From NCBI RefSeq assembly GCF_009796825.1, contig NZ_CP047030.1, forward strand, positions 4,524,501 through 4,588,500: a stretch of 64,000 bases of DNA, given 5' to 3'. Positions 1 to 8,573 of this stretch are shown in pieces. The translations under genes and the position numbers were made by a program. The notes under the pieces are model-generated. The model was not told where the DNA came from. It made no database searches and saw nothing but the letters and a program-made list of their open reading frames with translations. The DNA is from Algibacter sp. L3A6. Its GTDB lineage: Bacteria; Bacteroidota; Bacteroidia; Flavobacteriales; Flavobacteriaceae. The first letter of the stretch is position 1. Every line of letters starts with the position of its first letter.

Positions 1-1369
1 TAATAAAATTAAAGCTGAAGCATTACGCAATCTATTTTTCTTAAATGAAAAAAGTATTTATCTCGAAGTTATCCCCTTTTTAAACACTCAAGATGAAAAC
101 CTAGTTATGGCAACACTAGAGTATTTATTACTGCATGCAGACAACGAAGAAGCCATTGTTTTTGATAGTTATTTAGACCATAAAGACACCTTTATTTCTG
201 ATGCGGCCTTGCTTTGCTTAGCAAAAGAATCTAGAGACAACTACTCTTTGCGCGTTAAATACAATCTTTTTGATCGCATAGAAAACAAGAAAAGTAGCAT
301 AATGACCTTACCGGAAGAATTGCAGCTTAAAGAAGAAATAAAACTACTACATTTAATTGGTTTTTCGGACTATAAAAAAGGATATCCTACTATTCTAAAT
401 GCTTTAGAAAACAATAATAACCCGGCGTTACAAGGCGAAGCTATTGTTGCTGCTGGAAATACTATAAATTCATTTTTTGTTGATGCCCTATTGTATAAAT
501 TACTAGATAAAACATTCCGCGAAAGCGCTATAAAAGCATTGATTAACTACGGAAACGCTATGTTGCTTGTTTTAAAAGAAAAGCTATTTATTGACGATAT
601 TGATATTGCTATTAGACGTTTTATTCCAAAAGCTATTTCGGCCTTTAATTCTCAAAACGCTGTGGATACAATGTTGATTAGTTTTAAAGATTCGGAAGAT
701 TTATCGATACGATTAGAATGTGTTGCTCAGCTCTCTAAATTAAAGGAAACTAACCAAAATTTACATTTTAATGAAAAGCAAGTCGCCAAATTAATTCTGG
801 AGGAATGTAAACTATACAATAGCTCGATAAATGCAATGCACACCCAAATTATTGTGCATTATTTACGTCGTAAAAAACTAAAAGCAACTATTCCTGATGA
901 AGAAATGAAAGCCCGTGAAAGCTTAATTGAATTGTTAGAACGTAGGCTAGAAAACGGCTTACAACGTATTTTTAAACTTCTTGAATTACGCTACGCTCAA
1001 AATGATGTACGCATGGCATACAAAGGTATTTTAAGCGATGAGCAAGATAAAAGAACTAATGCTATTGAGTTTTTAGATATTCTACTGAATCCTAATTTAA
1101 AAAGTGTGTTAATCCCAATTGTTGAGGCGACTATACTTGATACCTCTTCGGAAGAAGTTATTGAAACTATTAGCAAGAATAAATTAACAGAAATGGAATG
1201 TTTTCAGAATATACTAAACGGTAAAGATGTAAAACTGAAACTTGCCGTTTTATACTTATTGGAAAAAAAAGAAAGTTCAACATACAACGAACTTATTACG
1301 CCTTTACTAACAAGTAAAGATAAACGCATACAAGAGTTTGCGCAGAAAGCGATTAACACAATGGTATAA
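1..1369 (+). CDS. HEAT-like repeat protein, 3' part only
   Basis: The frame is open from the first bases of the window, so the gene starts upstream; about 455 codons are visible. The translation is almost entirely short amphipathic helices in pairs, as in HEAT/ARM scaffolds, with no catalytic motif and no membrane segment in the visible part. Proteins of this kind in Bacteroidota are sometimes the C-terminal half of an ATP/ADP-translocase-like membrane protein, but that cannot be judged without the missing N-terminus. It ends at a strong hairpin shared with the convergent next gene. Confidence 0.75.
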   Translation, partial: NKIKAEALRNLFFLNEKSIYLEVIPFLNTQDENLVMATLEYLLLHADNEEAIVFDSYLDHKDTFISDAALLCLAKESRDNYSLRVKYNLFDRIENKKSSIMTLPEELQLKEEIKLLHLIGFSDYKKGYPTILNALENNNNPALQGEAIVAAGNTINSFFVDALLYKLLDKTFRESAIKALINYGNAMLLVLKEKLFIDDIDIAIRRFIPKAISAFNSQNAVDTMLISFKDSEDLSIRLECVAQLSKLKETNQNLHFNEKQVAKLILEECKLYNSSINAMHTQIIVHYLRRKKLKATIPDEEMKARESLIELLERRLENGLQRIFKLLELRYAQNDVRMAYKGILSDEQDKRTNAIEFLDILLNPNLKSVLIPIVEATILDTSSEEVIETISKNKLTEMECFQNILNGKDVKLKLAVLYLLEKKESSTYNELITPLLTSKDKRIQEFAQKAINTMV

Positions 1370-1372
1370 AAA

Positions 1373-1402
1373 AATCTCAGGTTACATACATAACCTGAGA
1401 TT
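1373..1402. terminator. Bidirectional terminator
   Basis: A perfect 12-bp inverted repeat (AATCTCAGGTTA / TAACCTGAGATT) with a 6-base loop lies between two convergent genes, with an A-run before it and T-rich sequence after it. It can end transcription from both sides. Confidence 0.85.
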
Positions 1403-1430
1403 CATTTTAAATTCCCAAAAGACTTTTTTT

Positions 1431-2696
1431 CTATTCTCTTACGGCCTTATCTATTCTACTGGCTAAAGCCAAGTGATCTCCTGCAGAGTTTTTTCCTAAG
1501 ACATTAGTCATTAAACACACCATATATTTTGAGCCATCTTCATGCTCTACAATAGCAACAGAATTCATGTAATTAAATACATTGCCTTTATATTTACCGC
1601 AAGCCTGATCTTTTTCTTTATCACATTTATATAAACTTCCAGATTTAAAATATACTGCAGCATCACGCAATTCTGGTGCTTGTGCGTAGCGTATTCTTCT
1701 ATCTGTCATGTACATTAAACGTTTTATTTCTAAACTTGATTGCTTATCTACAATTTTCCCTTGTTCTAATTGTAACATCCATTTCATTAAGCCTAATGGC
1801 GAACCAATACTACCGCCTTTACTACCAACATAGGGGTTTACTCCGCGTGTAAAGAATGTTCCTAAACGCCATTCATCTTCAGTGATTCCCAAATCTCTTA
1901 AAGGTTGATTTACTATAGATATAGCAAGCTCGGTAATATCGTTTTTAGGACCTGCGCTAAAATAGGCATCGGCATCTGCCTGCGTCATTGTTGGATATTT
2001 TTCACCAAATGCAGCCATTAATAAAGCCTCTCGCCAAACCACACTCGCTGCACCATTATTACTAACCGATAAGGCATGATCTGCCCACTCAAAAAGAGAA
2101 AACACATCGCTAGCTACCGCTTGGCGCTTTACCAATTTATTAGTTTCAATATTAAAAACAGGAATGGTATGCTCATCTGTTAACACCCAATTGCCTCCTT
2201 TTACTATTTTAGTTTTTAATAACGCCACGCGCTTGCTGTAATCATTAGGATAAATTTTAGCTAATTGATCGAATAACGCAGTAACAACAACCAATTTACC
2301 AACACTACCTGGTTGATAACCTCTAGTCTCGTTTTGTTGTGCATATCGTAAACTATCTGGTTTAGAAATATCTAAAATTGCAACAGAATAACTTTTATCT
2401 AACCTAGGAAATAATGCATCTATCTTTTTTTGGAATGCAGGGTTTTCCTTTAAAATATCTCCTGTATTATATTGAGATTTAGTGAGCAAATTCAACTTAA
2501 TATCATTAATACTTTTATAAGCACCCAATGGCAATTTCGCATCTGGTAAATCGCCCGAAATAGATAGCTGTAAATGTTTTAACCGCTTTATTCCAGAATA
2601 CTGATACCCATCTATAGGATAGATAGTATTGTTTACCGGAATAGTAAAAGCCATACAACATAAGGCTATTGCTAATAATTTAAATGTTTTAATCAT
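1431..2696 (-). CDS. Exported serine hydrolase, class A beta-lactamase fold
   Basis: 421 residues with a hydrophobic signal peptide (about 1-20). The three motifs of the penicillin-binding/beta-lactamase superfamily are in order: SVGK (S131, K134) as SxxK, SNN (212-214) as the SxN-like motif, and KSG (351-353) as the KTG box. The protein is longer than a typical class A beta-lactamase, with an extra N-terminal region of roughly 90 residues, so a peptidoglycan or other ester/amide substrate is as likely as antibiotic hydrolysis. It lies 4 bp downstream of the dikinase-like gene and is probably cotranscribed with it. Confidence 0.8.
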   Translation of the reverse strand: MIKTFKLLAIALCCMAFTIPVNNTIYPIDGYQYSGIKRLKHLQLSISGDLPDAKLPLGAYKSINDIKLNLLTKSQYNTGDILKENPAFQKKIDALFPRLDKSYSVAILDISKPDSLRYAQQNETRGYQPGSVGKLVVVTALFDQLAKIYPNDYSKRVALLKTKIVKGGNWVLTDEHTIPVFNIETNKLVKRQAVASDVFSLFEWADHALSVSNNGAASVVWREALLMAAFGEKYPTMTQADADAYFSAGPKNDITELAISIVNQPLRDLGITEDEWRLGTFFTRGVNPYVGSKGGSIGSPLGLMKWMLQLEQGKIVDKQSSLEIKRLMYMTDRRIRYAQAPELRDAAVYFKSGSLYKCDKEKDQACGKYKGNVFNYMNSVAIVEHEDGSKYMVCLMTNVLGKNSAGDHLALASRIDKAVRE

Positions 2697-2700
2697 GATT

Positions 2701-5610
2701 TTATAATGGTGTGTTCAGTGAAATTTCTTTTTGAATATTAACAATAGGCGTAATACTTTTTAAGTAATCTGATCCTAATGCTTTTTTGTTTTCTACAAAT
2801 GGACGAATTTGAAATAACCAAAGTTTATTATCTTTAAAGCCAAGCTCCACATCATACGTACCCTTGTAGTCCGATTTTGTTTTCTTCGCTAAAGTTTTTC
2901 TAATTGTTTTTGATAATTCGCTTATTTCTAAAATATTTTGAGCGTTTAAAATTGGTTTTTCAAAAGTAGCAACCTCTTTACCTGTACCACCTGTTATCGG
3001 CAATGTGTTATATAAAGCTTCTCGAGCAGGCGACAGTAATTGCGCTTTACCATCTACACCTATATTATGTGTTTCGGCAGATTGCCCATCTACGGCACCA
3101 CCTGCACCACGACTAAAAGCAATGGTTAAATCGTCTTCATTACCAGAAGAAATTCCTTTTGTAATCAACACCCCAGAGTAATCCACATCTACCGATGGAA
3201 TAACTAAAATAGAAGGAAATACGTTTTCTGGATTTAGTAAATATTTCTGTCTCCATTTAAAGCTACGCTCTACATAAGGTGATGCCCAAACATCTTTAAT
3301 ACCTTGTAGAATTTTCTCTTTTTCAACAGCGTTAAAAATGGTAAGGTTAAGTCCTGCGCCTGTAAAATCTTTTAAATCTTCCATGTTAGTATCACTGCGC
3401 AAAAACACAGGAACGCTTCCGATAGGTTTGCCTAAAATAGATTGGAACGATTTAGAAATATCGTCTGTAAAATCAGTTTTAAGTGGCATAATTTTAATAG
3501 CTGCACGTAGAATTTCTAATTGTTTTAATTGAAAATTCTCTACCTCTATTTCAGAAATATTTTGAGATCTTTTTACTTCAGCCTCAGCAAACATTGCATT
3601 TAAAAACTCCCAATATGTTTTACCTTGATTAGGCATAACCTGATTCATGTGTGTTCTAAAAATACCAAACGGAATTACAAAACCTTCTACAACATTATCT
3701 TCAAACATTGATTTTAATTGCCCAAGATTGGCTGCTTTTGGTCCGCATAACTTCCCAGAATCTGATGCATCAACCTCACGCAGATTTAATATTTTGGTTT
3801 GATCTAAACGAATCTCCTCTACAGGTACTTCTATTTTATCTTCTTTACGCACTTTTTTAGCAAATAATTCCTTTTCTTCAGTAGTCATTTTAGTGGCTTC
3901 TTTTAAAATCACGGTGCCTTTGTTCGATACAGCATAAAACACTTTTTTACCATTAAAAGCCATTAAAGCTTTCAAATTCTCATCGGATAAGGCTGCATTT
4001 GGAATTCCTAAATTTCTAGCTAATAATTGTACATGCGAAACCAAATTACCTTCGGCAACCGTTGCAATACCTGCAACCGGTTTTAAATCGGCCGGAGCAC
4101 GTTCAAAAATGTAAATTTTATCGCTAGATACTTCTACATCATCCGGATTACCATTTACAACAACTAACTCGCCAAAAGCGTAGCCAGGATTTAAACCACG
4201 TACACTACTTTGGTTTGATAAATTCATTACTTTATTAGATAACGAAGATTGATTTGCGATAAACACCCCCAAATCTCCAACCGTTTGCCCCAATTGCAAT
4301 GCCACAGACGAGCGTATACGATCGTCTATAAAACTATATGCCTTTGGCTCAAAACCTGTATATACATTTACTATATCTTGATAGTTTGCTTTTACCATTG
4401 CCGAACTCCATTCTACAACACCACGTGCTGTTTCTAACTTTTTAGTAAGGTCGCCTAGAGTAGATTTCACAGATAAACTTGGTTGTAAGCGCGGAGCCAC
4501 TTGTTCCCACTCCCATAATTCAATAGCGCCTGTTCCTGCAGCAGCCATAGCTAAAGCATGTACTTTCTCTAACTGTTCTCCAACTGTTTTTGGATGCCAT
4601 TCTGCCGATGTTTTAAAAACAACAGCCTCTAGTTTATTAGCAATATCTAAAAGTAACAACCTGTGTGCACCACCTTTTTCGATAACAACATGTTTACGAA
4701 TATCTAATAATACTTTAGCCGTTTCTTTAGTAAGTTCAGCTGCATCAGAGGTTTTATTATGTGTAGTTACAAATGCTTTTATAGATTTTTTTAAGTTAGA
4801 TTCTGCTCGCAGTTTATTAACAAGCTTCATCAATCCATCTAAACTTACTGGCTTATGAAATTTTTCCATAGTTAAAACCAACTCGTCTATCTTTTTATTA
4901 AGTTCGGTTGTTAATTTTAAGCTATTTTCTTTTTTAAAAGCAAATGTCTTTTCAATATCTATAGGCTCAGGATTACTGTGGATTTTAACTCGTAAATCCA
5001 TAAATTTTCCAAATTGATCGGAAAGCACTTTAGATTGCGCTCTCATTAATTGCGATAAATCATCATCGCCTTGATGTGGTACATCTTTTAACGATTGCAA
5101 CACTAAGTAATAATCTTTTACAAGCACATCATCTTTTGTAAGTAGCCATTTGTAAAATCTTACTCCCCAAACTTCTTCATCTTCAATTTGTATAGCACCA
5201 CGATAAAATTGGCCTTTTTGGTTAACCCAACCATCATCTGTACGCGCTAAATATTTACCAAGTTGAAATTGTTTTAAGCGTGAATGATTTTTTGAAGCAT
5301 CCCAAAAATCAGTTTTATCGGTATAAGCCAAAATTTGTCCTAAAAAAACAGCATTACTTTTACCTAAAGCAACAACCTCATTTTTATAAGTAGCATGCTG
5401 CACGCCACCTATATCGTCCGGACAAGGATCTTTTGCGGCTCGCATAGTCCCATCGTCACAAAACCATTGGATACTTTTATAAGTTCCTCGAATATCATTT
5501 TTATAGAATTCGATTTGACTTTTTATTTTTTCATTACTTAAAGATTGCCCGTAAGCATCGCTTCCTATTTTTAGAACAACAAGCAATAAAATCCATTCTC
5601 GTATTTTCAT
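2701..5610 (-). CDS. Exported glucan-water-dikinase-like / PEP-synthase-like protein
   Basis: 969 residues with an N-terminal signal peptide (about 1-21). The middle (about 470-565) resembles a phosphohistidine swivel domain, with the SHV..LAR motif and its His near 524. The C-terminus (about 610-945) is a PPDK/PEP-synthase-type ATP-grasp domain: GPKAANLG, LRSDTNMEDL, FSRGAGGAVDGQ and a final QIRPF. The order (swivel then ATP domain, with no PEP-binding barrel) matches plant glucan water dikinases rather than PEP synthase, where the ATP domain is first. Residues 1-460 are unrecognised, largely helical. An ATP-dependent fold behind a signal peptide is odd, since ATP is normally absent outside the cytoplasm. 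Substrate unknown. Confidence 0.7.
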   Translation of the reverse strand: MKIREWILLLVVLKIGSDAYGQSLSNEKIKSQIEFYKNDIRGTYKSIQWFCDDGTMRAAKDPCPDDIGGVQHATYKNEVVALGKSNAVFLGQILAYTDKTDFWDASKNHSRLKQFQLGKYLARTDDGWVNQKGQFYRGAIQIEDEEVWGVRFYKWLLTKDDVLVKDYYLVLQSLKDVPHQGDDDLSQLMRAQSKVLSDQFGKFMDLRVKIHSNPEPIDIEKTFAFKKENSLKLTTELNKKIDELVLTMEKFHKPVSLDGLMKLVNKLRAESNLKKSIKAFVTTHNKTSDAAELTKETAKVLLDIRKHVVIEKGGAHRLLLLDIANKLEAVVFKTSAEWHPKTVGEQLEKVHALAMAAAGTGAIELWEWEQVAPRLQPSLSVKSTLGDLTKKLETARGVVEWSSAMVKANYQDIVNVYTGFEPKAYSFIDDRIRSSVALQLGQTVGDLGVFIANQSSLSNKVMNLSNQSSVRGLNPGYAFGELVVVNGNPDDVEVSSDKIYIFERAPADLKPVAGIATVAEGNLVSHVQLLARNLGIPNAALSDENLKALMAFNGKKVFYAVSNKGTVILKEATKMTTEEKELFAKKVRKEDKIEVPVEEIRLDQTKILNLREVDASDSGKLCGPKAANLGQLKSMFEDNVVEGFVIPFGIFRTHMNQVMPNQGKTYWEFLNAMFAEAEVKRSQNISEIEVENFQLKQLEILRAAIKIMPLKTDFTDDISKSFQSILGKPIGSVPVFLRSDTNMEDLKDFTGAGLNLTIFNAVEKEKILQGIKDVWASPYVERSFKWRQKYLLNPENVFPSILVIPSVDVDYSGVLITKGISSGNEDDLTIAFSRGAGGAVDGQSAETHNIGVDGKAQLLSPAREALYNTLPITGGTGKEVATFEKPILNAQNILEISELSKTIRKTLAKKTKSDYKGTYDVELGFKDNKLWLFQIRPFVENKKALGSDYLKSITPIVNIQKEISLNTPL

Positions 5611-5754
5611 TTTTATATTTAGATTATAACGTATTTTTAGACACTCTTATGCCAAGTTAGTCACTAGTTTAATTTAGTAAATTTTAAATAATACGCTATT
5701 ATAAAATTAATCTTTTTTTAAATGATTTAATACAACTATACATAAAATAAAAAA

Positions 5755-5793
5755 AGCGATAACAAAGAGAAATAAAACACTCTAGCTATCACT
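5755..5793 (-). terminator. Terminator after nrdJ
   Basis: Read on the minus strand, AGTGATAGC pairs with GTTATCGCT (two G-U pairs) with an inner AGAG/CTCT, followed by eight T. It lies about 20 bp after the nrdJ stop codon. Confidence 0.6.
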
Positions 5794-5815
5794 TTTTTTT
5801 ACTTATTATTTTAGA

Positions 5816-8365
5816 TTAACCGCACTTAGAAGATCCGCAATCCTGACAAATTAAACAACCTTCTTGATATATTAATTCGTTGGAATTACAATTCTCACAG
5901 GTTTGTCCTTTAGCCTTAGTACCATCTTTCACATAGCGTTTTAATGCGCGTTGCACACCGTTTTTCCAGGTGTTAATAGATTCTGAATCTAACTGTAAAC
6001 TTTGTATCAACTCTACCGTTTTATCTATAGGCATGCCATGTCTCAAGGTTCCAGAAATAAGTTTAGCGTAGTTCCAAAACTCTGGATTAAACTTATGAGA
6101 CAAGCCTTCTATGGTTGTTTTATAGCCTCGTTTATTTTTATATTGAAAATCGTAACGTGAAGATCCATCATCATTTCTATTCTTAATAATAAAACCTTTA
6201 TCCACCCAACGCGGAATTATAATACCATCTTCATCATCGGTTAACCCTGTAAAAACCTCATAAGGTCTGCCATCTACCAAGCCCACAAAAGCAATCCATT
6301 TTTCTTTTTGATTCTGAAAACGAACCACATCGGCTTCTAAACTCAAAGGTCGTTTTTTTGAAAAATTATCGTTTACAGCTTGTTCTTCTTTTTTAGCATC
6401 AGTTGCCACTAAAACGCCTGCTCGAGAACCATCGCGATAAACAGTTACACCTTTACAACCTACTTCCCAAGCTTTTAAATACAACTCGCCCACCAAATCT
6501 TCACTAACATTATTTGGTAAATTAACCGTAACACTTATTGAATGATCTACCCATTTTTGAATGGCCCCTTGCATAGCGACTTTACTTTTCCAATCAATAT
6601 CGTTGGATGTTGCTTTATAATAAGGCGATTGTTTTACTAATTTATCGAGTTCTTGTTGTGTAAAATGTTTTGAAGAATCTATATTATTAATCTCCATCCA
6701 TTGTTTAAAACGATGGTGAAAAACGATATATTCTTCCCAAGAATCTCCTACTTCATCCACAAAATCTACACGAGCATCTTTATCATTTGGGTTTACTTTT
6801 TTTCTTCGTTTATAAACAGGCATAAAAACAGGTTCTATGCCAGAGGATGTTTGCGTCATTAAACTCGTTGTACCTGTTGGAGCAATGGTTAGCAAAGCAA
6901 TATTTCGACGTCCATACTCTAACATTTCATAATACAATTGGCCATCTGCTTCTTTTAAACGCAAAATAAAAGGATTCTCTTTTTCTCGGTCTGCTTCAAA
7001 AAGGGAAAAAGCTCCTCGTTCTTTTGCCAATGTAACCGAAGCTCGGTAGGTTTCAATGCATAATGTTTTATGCACTTCCGTGGAAAATGTATTGCCCGCT
7101 TCACTTCCATAACGAATACCTAAAGCGGCTAACATATCTCCTTCTGCTGTTATGCCAATACCAGTTCTTCTACCTTCCTTAGCTTTTTGCTTAATATTTA
7201 TCCAAAGGTTTCTTTCTATAGCTTTTACATCTTCTTGCTCTGGATCTGAATCGATTTTAGCTAAAATTTTATCAATTTTTTCTAACTCTAAATCAATAAT
7301 ATCATCCATCATTCTTTGTGCAATAACGATATGTTTTTTAAATAACTTAAAATTGAATTCAGCTTGTTTTGTAAACGGTTTTTCAACATAAGAAAACAAA
7401 TTAATCGCCAATAACCTGCAAGAATCATACGGACATAAAGGAATTTCTCCACATGGGTTTGTAGAGACGGTTTTGTATCCTAAATCGGCATAGCAATCTG
7501 GTACAGACTCACTAATAATAGTATCCCAAAACAAAATCCCTGGTTCTGCCGATTTCCATGCATTATGTACAATTTTCTTCCAAATTCGATGAGCTTCTAC
7601 CGTTTTAGTATAAAGTGGTTTTTTACTATTTACAGGATAGTTTTGCGTGTAGCTACTATTGGTTTTTACGGCTTTCATAAAAGCATCATCAATTCTAACC
7701 GAAACATTAGCACCTGTTACTTTACCTTGCTCCAATTTGGCATCAATAAAGGCTTCGGTATCCGGGTGATTGATGGACACAGATAACATTAATGCACCTC
7801 GGCGACCATCTTGAGCTACTTCTCTAGTTGAGTTGGAATAACGCTCCATAAACGGCACAATACCAGTCGAGGTTAATGCTGAATTTTTTACAGGAGAACC
7901 TTTAGGACGAATATGAGACAGATCGTGACCAACGCCACCTCTACGTTTCATTAATTGTACTTGCTCTTGGTCTATTTTCATGATGCCTCCATAAGAATCG
8001 GATTCCCCATTATTTCCTATAACAAAACAATTCGATAAAGATGCTATTTGAAAAGGGTTTCCAATTCCTGCCATCGGGCTTCCCTGTGGCACAATATATT
8101 TAAAGTTTTTAATGACTTCAAATATCTCAGGTTCTGAAATTGGATTGGCATATTTTTTTTCAATTCGTGCTATTTCTGAAGCTATTCTTTGATGCATTTC
8201 ATCTGGAGTGCTCTCGTAAATATTATTAGCCGAATCTTTTAAAGCATATTTATTTAACCACACACTAGCGGCCAATTCATCACCTTTAAAATAATTACGT
8301 GCTGCTTGTAAAGCTTCGTCTCTAGAATATGTTTTTCGAGGCTTCTGTAATGTTTGAGAATTCAT
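5816..8365 (-). CDS. nrdJ: Adenosylcobalamin-dependent ribonucleotide reductase (class II)
   Basis: 849 residues. Makes deoxyribonucleotides from ribonucleotides using a B12-generated thiyl radical, so it works with or without oxygen. Visible family motifs are the N-terminal SLSNCFVI cysteine, the NPCGEIPL radical-site cysteine (about residue 303), the TIAPTGTTS loop (about 495), and a C-terminal zinc/redox tail with two CxxC pairs (CENC, CQDC) plus a last cysteine (about 829-848). The gene is monocistronic, with its own terminator. Upstream lies a CRP/FNR-like palindrome and -7 box (8402-8444). I saw no B12 riboswitch in the 208-bp upstream gap. Confidence 0.95.
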   Translation of the reverse strand: MNSQTLQKPRKTYSRDEALQAARNYFKGDELAASVWLNKYALKDSANNIYESTPDEMHQRIASEIARIEKKYANPISEPEIFEVIKNFKYIVPQGSPMAGIGNPFQIASLSNCFVIGNNGESDSYGGIMKIDQEQVQLMKRRGGVGHDLSHIRPKGSPVKNSALTSTGIVPFMERYSNSTREVAQDGRRGALMLSVSINHPDTEAFIDAKLEQGKVTGANVSVRIDDAFMKAVKTNSSYTQNYPVNSKKPLYTKTVEAHRIWKKIVHNAWKSAEPGILFWDTIISESVPDCYADLGYKTVSTNPCGEIPLCPYDSCRLLAINLFSYVEKPFTKQAEFNFKLFKKHIVIAQRMMDDIIDLELEKIDKILAKIDSDPEQEDVKAIERNLWINIKQKAKEGRRTGIGITAEGDMLAALGIRYGSEAGNTFSTEVHKTLCIETYRASVTLAKERGAFSLFEADREKENPFILRLKEADGQLYYEMLEYGRRNIALLTIAPTGTTSLMTQTSSGIEPVFMPVYKRRKKVNPNDKDARVDFVDEVGDSWEEYIVFHHRFKQWMEINNIDSSKHFTQQELDKLVKQSPYYKATSNDIDWKSKVAMQGAIQKWVDHSISVTVNLPNNVSEDLVGELYLKAWEVGCKGVTVYRDGSRAGVLVATDAKKEEQAVNDNFSKKRPLSLEADVVRFQNQKEKWIAFVGLVDGRPYEVFTGLTDDEDGIIIPRWVDKGFIIKNRNDDGSSRYDFQYKNKRGYKTTIEGLSHKFNPEFWNYAKLISGTLRHGMPIDKTVELIQSLQLDSESINTWKNGVQRALKRYVKDGTKAKGQTCENCNSNELIYQEGCLICQDCGSSKCG

Positions 8366-8401
8366 GTTTTTCTGGAAGATTTAAATTGATATAAGACGTA
8401 C

Positions 8402-8444
8402 TAAATGTCTTCAAAAACAAAAACCTAAAAGATGATAATTATCA
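8402..8444 (-). promoter_or_regulatory. nrdJ promoter with FNR-like palindrome
   Basis: A perfect palindrome ATGATAATTATCAT (8432-8445; core TGAT-N4-ATCA 8433-8444) lies exactly 23 bp upstream, on the minus strand, of GACATTTA (8402-8409), a near match to the -7 box TAnnTTTr. The spacing is identical at both universal-stress-protein promoters. The site centre falls near -42, the class II activator position of CRP/FNR-family regulators. Control of an oxygen-independent reductase by such a regulator makes biological sense but is inferred. Confidence 0.6.
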
Positions 8445-8573
8445 TAAACTTTTCGGCGAAATTTTTCAACACCCTTATTTTTAAAACATTACAAAACAAC
8501 AACAAATAAAAAGTTAACAATTAATTTCAATTTATCAAAAAATAACAAAAACACCTTAACTCCCTAAACAAGG

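Noticed and set aside
8366..8573. Possible B12 riboswitch upstream of the B12-dependent ribonucleotide reductase
   Set aside because: No B12-box-like sequence or the needed multi-stem structure; the gap is better explained by the FNR-like promoter.
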